DNA of 13,267 bases from Desulfococcus sp041737845 (lineage in GTDB: Bacteria; Desulfobacterota; Desulfobacteria; Desulfobacterales; Desulfococcaceae), in assembly GCF_041737845.1 (NCBI RefSeq), contig NZ_JBGSQX010000164.1, forward strand, positions 1-13,267, in the 5' to 3' direction. Position numbers and translations under genes: made by a program. The notes below the pieces were generated by a model. The model did not search any database. It was given only the letters and a program-made list of their open reading frames with translations, and was not told the origin of the DNA. This document shows, one piece after another, positions 1 to 5,430 of the stretch. Position 1 is the stretch's first letter. Each line of letters begins with the position of its first letter.

Positions 1-74
1 GCAGCGCCCCCTCGGCCGAACCGCAGCCTGCGCCCCAGTCGACGGACCCGGCTGCCGGCAGCGCTCCGAAATGA
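1..74 (+). CDS. secG: 3' end of a truncated gene, probably SecG (preprotein translocase subunit)
   Basis: Frame 3 is open from the left edge to a TGA at 72-74. It gives about 23 residues very rich in Ala, Pro, Ser and Gln, ending SAPK. A low-complexity Ala/Pro/Ser tail is typical of the SecG C-terminus. The gene lies 35 nt before a tRNA-Leu with anticodon GAG, the order of secG-leuU in E. coli. SecG is the small membrane subunit of the SecYEG channel; its membrane helices would lie outside this window. The call rests on tail composition and synteny, not on any conserved domain, so another gene with an Ala/Pro-rich end is possible. The other two frames give less protein-like Arg-rich peptides. 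Confidence 0.5.
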   Translation, partial: SAPSAEPQPAPQSTDPAAGSAPK

Positions 75-109
75 TCCAAAAAGATTGAATGACAATGATC
101 TTTCCCTGT

Positions 110-196
110 GCCGAAGTGGTGGAATTTGGTAGACACGCTATCTTGAGGGGGTAGTGGGCTACGCCCGTGCCGGTTCAAATCCGGCCTTCGGCACCA
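110..196 (+). tRNA. tRNA-Leu (anticodon GAG)
   Basis: This is a class II tRNA with a long variable arm. The acceptor stem GCCGAAG (110-116) pairs with CTTCGGC (186-192), followed by discriminator A193 and an encoded CCA (194-196). The anticodon stem CTATC (138-142)/GGTAG (150-154) closes the loop TTGAGGG, with anticodon GAG at 145-147, reading CUC and CUU codons. The variable arm contains the GGGC/GCCC stem (156-159/163-166). The T arm is GCCGG-TTCAAAT-CCGGC (169-185). No defect is visible. Confidence 0.97.
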
Positions 197-224
197 TTTT
201 TTCGATATCTGAGCCAAGCGCCCG

Positions 225-275
225 AGCCAAGTGATGGATCTCAAGCAGTCCGAGTCCATTCTCTTGGCTTTTTTT
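225..275 (+). terminator. Intrinsic terminator of the tRNA unit
   Basis: AGCCAAG (225-231) pairs with CTTGGCT (263-269) and runs directly into seven Ts (269-275). An inner stem ATGGA (234-238)/TCCAT (255-259) extends the hairpin. A second copy of GAGCCAAG at 211-218 could pair with the same 3' arm in place of 224-231. The terminator lies about 30 nt before the next start codon. Confidence 0.8.
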
Positions 276-306
276 ATTTGGAAGAATTGCCCGAGAAAGG
301 AAGAAT

Positions 307-1164
307 ATGGTCCTCGCCTACAGCAGCAACGCGTTCGTCAAGCATTCCCTCGCCGACACCATTGAAAACGTCGCCCGCCTGGGATTCAAGGGCATCGAGA
401 TCATGTGCGACAAGCCGCACCTCTACCCGCCCGACTTCACGGACGACGACCTGGCAGGGGTTGGGAGTGCGCTTGAGAAATGCGGCCTCAAGGCCACCAA
501 CCTCAACTGCTTCACGCTCTTTGCCGTGGGAGACACCTATCTGCCGTCCTGGATCGAAGCGGACGCGTCGCGGCGGGAGATTCGCGTCCGCCACACCCTC
601 GATTGCCTGAAGGTCGCCAGCCGGCTGGGATGCGGATGCATTTCCGTCCCCCCGGGCGGACCCCTGGACGGCATGGACCCCCGAGAAGCGGTACGCCTTT
701 TTCGGGAGGGCCTGGATCGGGTCCTGCCCGAGGCCGAGGCATCGGGCGTTACGGTCCTTATTGAGCCGGAGCCCGACCTGCTGATCGAAAACACCGCCCA
801 GTTCAAGTCATTCATGAAAGAGATGCATTCCCCCAACCTCGGCCTCAATTTCGACATCGGCCATTTCTACTGCGTGGGGGAAGACCCCGCGGCGGCCTTC
901 GAAGAGCTGTTCCGGTGGATCGGCCACGTGCATATCGAGGATATCGCCGACACCCGCGTACACCAGCATCTGGTTCCCGGGCGCGGGGCGATCCCTTTCA
1001 TATCGGTTTTCAAGGCCATGAAGCGGCTGGGATACGAAGGCGATATCTGCCTGGAACTCTATCCGTACGTAGACATGCCGGCGCTTGCGGGCCGGGAGGG
1101 CCTGGCCTATCTTACACCGATTTTTCAGGATGCCGGTTTGAGCATTGACGGGATTCCCGTCTAA
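307..1164 (+). CDS. Sugar phosphate isomerase/epimerase (xylose-isomerase-like TIM barrel)
   Basis: A 285-residue protein of the AP-endonuclease-2/xylose-isomerase-like TIM-barrel superfamily. These enzymes usually bind a divalent metal and isomerise or epimerise sugars, keto-acids or cyclitols. It opens with the family pattern (FVKHSLADTIENVARLGFKGIEIM). The expected metal ligands are visible: E153 in LIEPEP, D183 in NFDIGH, H209 in HVHIED and E250 in CLELYPY. H186, H207 and the HQHLVPGRG segment near residues 218-226 line the usual active-site side. The start has an AAAGGAAG ribosome binding site just upstream. The gene is 39 nt before an EboD-like cyclase, which suggests a shared sugar-like substrate. 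It lacks the HLTYCTNIH opening I associate with EboE, so I do not call it EboE. The superfamily is clear; the substrate is unknown. Confidence 0.85.
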   Translation: MVLAYSSNAFVKHSLADTIENVARLGFKGIEIMCDKPHLYPPDFTDDDLAGVGSALEKCGLKATNLNCFTLFAVGDTYLPSWIEADASRREIRVRHTLDCLKVASRLGCGCISVPPGGPLDGMDPREAVRLFREGLDRVLPEAEASGVTVLIEPEPDLLIENTAQFKSFMKEMHSPNLGLNFDIGHFYCVGEDPAAAFEELFRWIGHVHIEDIADTRVHQHLVPGRGAIPFISVFKAMKRLGYEGDICLELYPYVDMPALAGREGLAYLTPIFQDAGLSIDGIPV

Positions 1165-1203
1165 GGAAAGGGTTTTTGGATTCTCGATCGTTCCGAGAAG
1201 CAT

Positions 1204-2454
1204 ATGGAGAGCCCCGTGAAACACTTGATCCCCTATGTCCAGTCATTTTCAGTGCCCTTTGAATATCCGGTCTATTTTACAACGGATCTTTTCTCTCCCG
1301 ACAACCCGGCGCTGGCCCTGGCAGCGGCGCGTCTCCACGAGCGGCGGCGCCATCGCTTCATGATCTTTGTGGATTCGGGCGTCGCGGCCGCCCATGAAAA
1401 CCTGACATTTCGCATGCGGGAATATTTCGAGAGCCGTTCGGCGGACATGCGCCTTGCGGCCGACCCGGCCGTTGTCCCCGGCGGGGAATCCGCGAAAAAC
1501 GGCTGGGAGCATGTCCATGATATCATCGGCGCGATCAACCGGCACCGCCTGGACCGGCAAAGCTACATCGTTGCCGTAGGGGGCGGCGCCGTGCTGGACA
1601 TGGTCGGATTTGCGGCGGCCTTGGTCCATCGCGGGCTGAGGCTGCTCCGGGTGCCGACGACGACGCTGGCCCAGAACGATGCCGGCATCGGCGTCAAGAA
1701 CGGCATCAATGATCAGGGCCAGAAGAATTATATCGGCACCTTCGCACCGCCCTTTGCGGTGCTGAACGATGCCGCGTTTCTCACGACCCTCACCTTTGAA
1801 CAATGGATCGGGGGCATTTCCGAGGCCTTCAAGGTGGCCATCATCAAGGATGCCGCGTTTTTTGAGTTTCTGGTCGACGCCGCGGCGGCGCTCAGAGCCC
1901 GGGACGGGGCGGTGATGGAAGAGGCCGTCCGGCGGTGCGCCATCCTCCATCTGGACCATATCCGCAATACCGGAGACCCCTTCGAATTTGGATCGGCCAG
2001 ACCCCTGGACTTCGGGCATTGGGCCGCCCACAAGCTGGAGAGCATGTCCGGCTTCACGATGGGCCACGGTCAGGCCGTCGCCGTGGGCATTGCCTTGGAT
2101 GCCTATATCGCGGTCCGTCAGGGATTGATGGCAGAGGCGGATTTCATCCGGATCGTTTACGGGCTGCAGGCCTGCGGCCTGCCGGTGTGGGAGGAGCGGC
2201 TTCACCGGCGGGCCCCGGACGGATCCCTGGAGATCCTGGCCGGGCTGGCCCAGTTCCGGGAGCATCTGGGAGGCGACCTGATGATTACCCTCCCCAACGG
2301 CATCGGCGGGAAGGTGGAGGTCGGCGCCGTCGAGGCCGAAGATGTCGCCGCGGCCATCGCGGTCCTGCGGGACTGCGCGGGAAGGACGGCGTCCGCGTTC
2401 GGGGAGATCACGGAGGCGCCAACGAGAGCGGGGCGGCGCTGCGGCCATGTTTGA
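1204..2454 (+). CDS. eboD: 3-dehydroquinate synthase-fold sugar cyclase, EboD type
   Basis: A 416-residue member of the dehydroquinate synthase superfamily: NAD+ and metal-dependent carbocycle formation from a sugar phosphate. Visible features are the NAD-binding GGGAVLDMVG (from residue 126), the VPTTTLAQND segment (from residue 150), GVKNGIN and KNYIGTF, and metal ligands E207, H272 and H288. Segments such as YVQSFSVPFEYPVYFT, GDPFEFGSARPLDFGHWAAHKLE and GHGQAVAVGIALD differ from shikimate-pathway AroB and match, from memory, the EboD proteins of ebo clusters. Those clusters (linked to scytonemin monomer export in cyanobacteria) usually also encode the EboC prenyltransferase, absent here. 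ATG 1204 is chosen; GTG 1216, with GGAGAG 4 nt upstream, is an alternative. The C-terminal ~25 residues look unconserved. The gene overlaps the next one by 8 nt. The fold is certain, the EboD subtype likely, the product unknown. Confidence 0.8.
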   Translation: MESPVKHLIPYVQSFSVPFEYPVYFTTDLFSPDNPALALAAARLHERRRHRFMIFVDSGVAAAHENLTFRMREYFESRSADMRLAADPAVVPGGESAKNGWEHVHDIIGAINRHRLDRQSYIVAVGGGAVLDMVGFAAALVHRGLRLLRVPTTTLAQNDAGIGVKNGINDQGQKNYIGTFAPPFAVLNDAAFLTTLTFEQWIGGISEAFKVAIIKDAAFFEFLVDAAAALRARDGAVMEEAVRRCAILHLDHIRNTGDPFEFGSARPLDFGHWAAHKLESMSGFTMGHGQAVAVGIALDAYIAVRQGLMAEADFIRIVYGLQACGLPVWEERLHRRAPDGSLEILAGLAQFREHLGGDLMITLPNGIGGKVEVGAVEAEDVAAAIAVLRDCAGRTASAFGEITEAPTRAGRRCGHV

Positions 2455-3337
2455 TTTGAAGCATTATCTCGCTGAAAAGCGCCGGAGCATCAACACGGCC
2501 CTCGACCAGTGGTGCGGGGAGACCGACAGCCCGTCCCGAATCGTCCAGGCCATGCGGTATTCGCTGACGGCCGGAGGGAAGCGGCTGAGGCCCATCCTCT
2601 GCCTGGCGGCAGCCGAGGCCGTCGGCGGCGACCCGGACGCCGCCCTCGTGCCGGCCTGCGCGCTGGAGATGATCCATACCTACTCCCTCATCCACGACGA
2701 TCTCCCGGCGATGGACGACGACGATCTCAGGCGGGGGCGGCCAACCAGCCACATCCAGTTTGATGAGGCGACGGCCCTGCTTGCGGGGGACGCCCTCCTG
2801 ACGATGGCCTTCGAGATTCTCGCAAAGGAGGGGGATCCGGCAGGGGGAGATCCGGCAAGGCGGATGCGCATCATCCATGAAATCGCCGCCGCCGCGGGAT
2901 ATCAGGGCATGATCGAGGGGCAGATGCGGGATATGGCCGCCGAAGGGGCGGCGCTGGATGCGGCGTCCCTCGCGGAAATGCATTCCCTGAAAACCGGCGC
3001 CCTGATCCGGGCGTCGGTGGCGGCCGGGGCGATCTCCGGCGGCGCGGACCCGGCCCGCATCGAGGACTTGACGCAATATGCCGGGCGAATCGGCCTGGCC
3101 TTCCAGGTTGCGGATGACATCCTGAATGTGGAAGGGGACCCCGGGGTGATGGGGAAGGCCGCCGGCACCGACAGGGATCGAAAAAAGAGCACCTACCCCG
3201 CCCTCCTGGGCCTGGAGGGCTCCCGTCGGTTTTCACTCAGACTCGTCGAGGAAGCCCTGCATGCAATTGCCGGGTTCGACGGCGGGGCCGATCCGCTCCG
3301 GGCTATTGCACGCTATATCATCGAACGAAAGAGGTAG
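2447..3337 (+). CDS. ispA: Polyprenyl (farnesyl/geranyl) diphosphate synthase, IspA type
   Basis: A 296-residue trans-prenyltransferase that condenses isopentenyl diphosphate with allylic diphosphates in the cytoplasm. The first Asp-rich motif is D84-D85 in SLIHDDLPAMDDDDLRRG. The two-residue insertion and the tyrosine five residues before it mark the type II bacterial FPP synthase class, so C15 product is expected. The second motif is D223-D224 in FQVADDILNVEGD. GGKRLRP (N-terminal), KTGALIRA and KSTYPALLGLE also match E. coli IspA. ATG 2447 lies inside the upstream cyclase gene (8-nt overlap), implying translational coupling; a longer frame open from 2342 adds a basic low-complexity stretch and is not preferred. 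In many bacteria ispA sits between xseB and dxs; here it ends the cyclase operon. It may be the general FPP synthase or serve this operon. Confidence 0.93.
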   Translation: MFDLKHYLAEKRRSINTALDQWCGETDSPSRIVQAMRYSLTAGGKRLRPILCLAAAEAVGGDPDAALVPACALEMIHTYSLIHDDLPAMDDDDLRRGRPTSHIQFDEATALLAGDALLTMAFEILAKEGDPAGGDPARRMRIIHEIAAAAGYQGMIEGQMRDMAAEGAALDAASLAEMHSLKTGALIRASVAAGAISGGADPARIEDLTQYAGRIGLAFQVADDILNVEGDPGVMGKAAGTDRDRKKSTYPALLGLEGSRRFSLRLVEEALHAIAGFDGGADPLRAIARYIIERKR

Positions 3338-3339
3338 TT

Positions 3340-3368
3340 CCCGGCAGTATCCGTCGTCGATTGCCGGG
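3340..3368. terminator. Hairpin between convergent genes, possible terminator
   Basis: CCCGGCA (3340-3346) is a perfect inverted repeat of TGCCGGG (3362-3368), with a 15-nt loop. It fills most of the 40-nt gap between the end of the ispA gene and the end of the minus-strand gene at 3378. Neither strand has a T-tract after the stem, so a classical intrinsic terminator is not proven. Confidence 0.45.
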
Positions 3369-3377
3369 TCCGGGGGC

Positions 3378-3959
3378 TCATGTCGCGTCGTTGACCATGG
3401 GTTTGGACGGCGGTATCGGTTTCTGGCTGCAGCGGGACGAATTGGACGCCCTTTTCAGCCATGCATTGATCCGGTCGCGGATCATTTCCGAATCCTCGGT
3501 ATTTTTGACGTTCTTGATCACCTTCCGCTCCTCGCCCGTTCTCAGAACCGCGATGATATCCGTTGCGCCTTCCCCTTCCTCCGCATCCGCATTTTCAAGC
3601 CAGATGCTCCTGAGGTCGCTGGTGGGGAAGCGCTCATTTTTGGCGAGGCTGGGAAAGGGCCCGTGCCGCACCCGCATCTCTTGTCGGGTGAGTTGGATGA
3701 CGGTGCGATTCACGGTCAACAAAAGCATCCAGTAGGTCGGAATCACCCACAATGACCCGAACAGGGTCATCGCCGCGACGCTTTTCGCAACCGTCAGCCC
3801 CCCGGAAACAAGCCTCACAAGCTCTTCGTGAAACAGAATCATGCTCAGCACGCTCCAAACCGTAAAAAAGATGCATCCCGAAATATGATAGGGCTCATAC
3901 CACCGGTAGGTGATTTCCAGCACGTTTTGGTCTTCTATGACATTTTTATCCAGGCTCAT
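3378..3959 (-). CDS. Hypothetical two-helix membrane protein
   Basis: A 193-residue protein I do not recognise. A short polar N-terminus (about 1-26) is followed by two hydrophobic helices, HISGCIFFTVWSVLSMILFH (about 25-44) and AAMTLFGSLWVIPTYWMLLL (about 62-81). A soluble domain of about 100 residues follows, beginning NRTVIQLTRQEMRVRHGPFP. Two TM helices followed by a beta-rich stretch with a GPFP-like turn recall bacterial PH-like or YdbT-like membrane proteins; that is only a resemblance. The C-terminus is Ser/Pro-rich. ATG is at 3959-3957, with AAGGGG 6 nt upstream. It is monocistronic, convergent with the ispA gene and divergent from the CNB gene. I prefer it to the opposite-strand frames because it has coherent membrane segments and normal codon use. 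Confidence 0.75.
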   Translation of the reverse strand: MSLDKNVIEDQNVLEITYRWYEPYHISGCIFFTVWSVLSMILFHEELVRLVSGGLTVAKSVAAMTLFGSLWVIPTYWMLLLTVNRTVIQLTRQEMRVRHGPFPSLAKNERFPTSDLRSIWLENADAEEGEGATDIIAVLRTGEERKVIKNVKNTEDSEMIRDRINAWLKRASNSSRCSQKPIPPSKPMVNDAT

Positions 3960-4027
3960 GGTGCGCCCCTTACGGCTCCTGATGGTTCCGCCGGTGTGTG
4001 GTTTCGTTTGAAACTAAATTAATCATA

Positions 4028-4057
4028 ATTCTATGAAACCCAAAGAAAATGTATGAA
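4028..4057 (-). promoter_or_regulatory. Candidate promoter of the minus-strand membrane protein gene
   Basis: On the minus strand TTCATA (4057-4052) is followed after 18 nt by TAGAAT (4033-4028), in a distinctly AT-rich patch (about 4010-4060) of an otherwise GC-rich window. This would start transcription near 4021, about 60 nt before the ATG. The -35 matches only 4 of 6 consensus bases. Confidence 0.3.
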
Positions 4058-4133
4058 CATGAGCCGATGTTTGGCCGCAGCCATTTGGAAAAACTTCTCT
4101 CCGGATGCGTCAATACGCTTTACTATATGATCT

Positions 4134-4196
4134 TATGATGATAGGGAGGCGGGGAAAAAATCATTTTTCCGATTTTTCTCGCCTTCCTCCATCATA
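4134..4196. other. Long imperfect inverted repeat (63-nt hairpin)
   Basis: TATGATG (4134-4140) pairs with CATCATA (4190-4196). After a small 2x1 internal loop, 4143-4158 pairs with 4173-4188 over 16 positions (a few G-U pairs), leaving a 14-nt loop. An alternative inner hairpin, GGAAAAA (4153-4159) with TTTTTCC (4164-4170), would compete. It lies in the 362-nt gap between divergent genes, about 125 nt before the CNB gene. It has no T-tract outside the stem. It could be an mRNA leader structure, a small RNA or a remnant of a short repeat element. A smaller hairpin, GCGGA-TTCA-TCCGC, lies at 4241-4254. I see no gene in the rest of the gap. Confidence 0.6.
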
Positions 4197-4206
4197 GCTT
4201 CTGAAA

Positions 4207-4221
4207 TGGCAGAACTCATGC
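4207..4221 (+). promoter_or_regulatory. Weak sigma-54-like promoter match
   Basis: TGGCAG-N5-ATGC has the GG-N10-GC spacing of sigma-54 promoters, with 5 of 6 and 3 of 4 core bases. It lies 100 nt before the CNB start, just after the 63-nt hairpin. A match this weak is expected by chance several times in a window of this size, so only its intergenic position supports it. Confidence 0.18.
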
Positions 4222-4321
4222 GTGCACCGGTTTCCCGTAAGCGGATTCATCCGCAGGAGGGAGGGGGCTGGAATTTATCTTCATCGGTGCGTGGTCGATT
4301 TCAAACGAGAAAGGAAATTGT

Positions 4322-4783
4322 ATGGCGGTGGACGTGAAACTTCTGGAGACCATCGATCTTTTCGAGGGGCTCGGAAATCAAGACCTGGATGCGCTCGCAG
4401 CCCTGTTGAAGCCCATGCGGGTGAAGGAGGGCGAGGTCCTGATGCGCATGGGGGATTCGGCCCAGAACTTCTACGTTATCCTTTCCGGCAGCTTCATGAT
4501 CTTTTTCAAGGATGGAAAGGCATTCACCCTCCACGAGAAGGGGGATGTGATCGGCATGTCCACCATGCTCGAACCCTTCAACTATCGGGGGACGACCGTC
4601 GCGTTGACGGACGGAGAGGTCCTCATCGTCTCCGGGGACCCATTCAACGAACTCATCCGGGGCAGCGCACGCGCGGGCGAGGTGATCATGCGACGGCTGA
4701 ACGACGTGATCACCCAGAGGATGTTTTTCTTCGCCGAACCCGTCCGTCCGTCGGAAGATGAGGCGGAGTCCGACGGGCGGTGA
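4322..4783 (+). CDS. Stand-alone cyclic-nucleotide-binding (CNB) domain protein
   Basis: A 153-residue protein made almost entirely of one CRP-like cyclic nucleotide-binding beta-barrel: LLETIDLFEGLGNQDLDAL (N-terminal helices), then LMRMGDSAQNFYVILSGSFMIF (about 39-60), GDVIGMSTML (about 73-82) and RGTTVALTDGEVLIVSGDPF (about 88-107). A helix and an acidic tail follow. There is no helix-turn-helix, so it is not a self-contained transcription factor. In the phosphate-binding cassette the usual GE is GD, and the Arg looks displaced by one residue relative to CRP, so nucleotide binding is uncertain. ATG 4322 follows AAGGAAA. It lies 164 nt before the Na+ pump gamma gene, which suggests but does not prove a role in sensing or controlling that pump. 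Confidence 0.82.
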   Translation: MAVDVKLLETIDLFEGLGNQDLDALAALLKPMRVKEGEVLMRMGDSAQNFYVILSGSFMIFFKDGKAFTLHEKGDVIGMSTMLEPFNYRGTTVALTDGEVLIVSGDPFNELIRGSARAGEVIMRRLNDVITQRMFFFAEPVRPSEDEAESDGR

Positions 4784-4889
4784 GGGGGCGTGATCGCTAT
4801 CGCGGAAATATGGCTTGATCCAATTCCGAAGACGATGGTGTAAAATACGGCTGATTTTTGCCGATTGCCATAAAATTCGGCCTATTTTC

Positions 4890-4918
4890 TTGATCTGAAG
4901 ACATATATCCGCTATTTT
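4890..4918 (+). promoter_or_regulatory. Candidate sigma-70 promoter of the gamma/beta subunit genes
   Basis: TTGATC (4890-4895) is separated by 17 nt from TATTTT (4913-4918); each box matches 4 of 6 consensus bases. Transcription would begin near 4925, about 23 nt before the TTG start. The -10 box is the AT tract of the third repeat. TAAAAT at 4841 and 4871 are alternative -10 boxes but lack well-placed -35 boxes. Confidence 0.35.
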
Positions 4919-4926
4919 TGCGGATA
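4906..4926. promoter_or_regulatory. Perfect inverted repeat over the putative -10 box
   Basis: TATCCGC (4906-4912) and GCGGATA (4920-4926) flank a 7-nt spacer, TATTTTT. The repeat ends 7 nt before a near-perfect Shine-Dalgarno, AAAGGAGGT (4934-4942). It could be an operator covering the -10 region or, if transcription starts further upstream, an RNA hairpin beside the ribosome binding site. Confidence 0.5.
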
Positions 4927-4947
4927 AACAGGTAAAGGAGGTATCCC

Positions 4948-5367
4948 TTGACAGGCCTTGATGCGATCTCCGCCGCGAACGGCTGGTCGATTGCCGCGGT
5001 AGGGGTTTCCATTGTATTCACGGGGCTCAGCGTCCTCGCCCTGATGATCTCCCAACTCCACAAGCTGCTGACCTTTTGGGAAAACCGCGATCAATTCTAC
5101 GCAACGTTCCGCAGACAACGCGGCGAAAAGCCGACGGCGGAAGAGACCTTGATCGCCCTGCCCGGGAACATTCAGGAATCTGCCAGAAATTACAGGATGC
5201 TGGCGGACCGCATGCCGGAACCGTTCGCGCTTCCCAGACTCCTTGAAGCCGCCGTGCGCTGCGGCATATCCCATCCCCATTCAACCCTCAACGAACTCAT
5301 CCTGTCTCAGTTCGTTGTCCCGGACGGCGAGGGGTATTACCGCTGGAACAGGAACGCCGGAATATGA
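4948..5367 (+). CDS. oadG: OadG-like gamma subunit of a Na+-translocating decarboxylase
   Basis: A 139-residue protein whose N-terminus has a single membrane helix, GWSIAAVGVSIVFTGLSVLA (about 12-31), with the short luminal start typical of the OadG/MmdD/GcdC gamma chain. In these complexes the gamma chain anchors and stabilises the carboxyltransferase on the membrane pump. The cytoplasmic part (about 40-139) is not the usual Pro/Ala-rich tail. It is a charged, mostly helical region (RRQRGEKPTAEETLIALPG, LPRLLEAAVRCG), ending in a short aromatic segment. The start is TTG at 4948, supported by AAAGGAGGT 5 nt upstream; no ATG fits. It is directly upstream of the beta subunit gene, which supports the family call. 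The extension could dock a partner protein; that is inference. Confidence 0.72.
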   Translation: MTGLDAISAANGWSIAAVGVSIVFTGLSVLALMISQLHKLLTFWENRDQFYATFRRQRGEKPTAEETLIALPGNIQESARNYRMLADRMPEPFALPRLLEAAVRCGISHPHSTLNELILSQFVVPDGEGYYRWNRNAGI

Positions 5368-5430
5368 ATTCTTGATGAGACAGGGGCGCATGTCAACCTC
5401 AGGCCGGAAAAAGGAGCGGAAGCATCATCC

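Larger units (their letters stand above)
4841..4926 (+). repeat. Three 30-nt-spaced AT-tract repeats upstream of the oadG-like gene
   Basis: GATTTT (4853), TATTTT (4883) and TATTTT (4913) start exactly 30 nt apart, each preceded by CGG/CCG-type bases: TACGGCTGATTTTT, TTCGGCCTATTTTC and ATCCGCTATTTTT. The first two units also share TAAAAT at 4841 and 4871, giving 15 of 19 identical bases from 4841 and 4871. The first unit is flanked by CGGC/GCCG and the third by a perfect 7-bp inverted repeat. Thirty nt is close to three helical turns, as expected for same-face protein sites. Confidence 0.55.

Noticed and set aside
1249..2448. 399-residue minus-strand frame opposite the cyclase gene
   Set aside because: Low-complexity Arg/Gly/His composition; the plus-strand protein has intact family motifs.
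1204..2454. Annotation as the shikimate-pathway AroB
   Set aside because: Several substrate-site segments differ from AroB and resemble EboD; it may still be labelled 3-dehydroquinate synthase by automatic pipelines.
3261..3755. Plus-strand frames over the minus-strand membrane protein gene
   Set aside because: They begin inside the ispA gene or lack a ribosome binding site, and show no membrane or domain pattern, whereas the minus-strand reading has two clear helices.
4222..4761. 179-residue plus-strand frame overlapping the CNB gene
   Set aside because: Arg/Gly/His-rich shadow; the CNB frame has a ribosome binding site and domain motifs.
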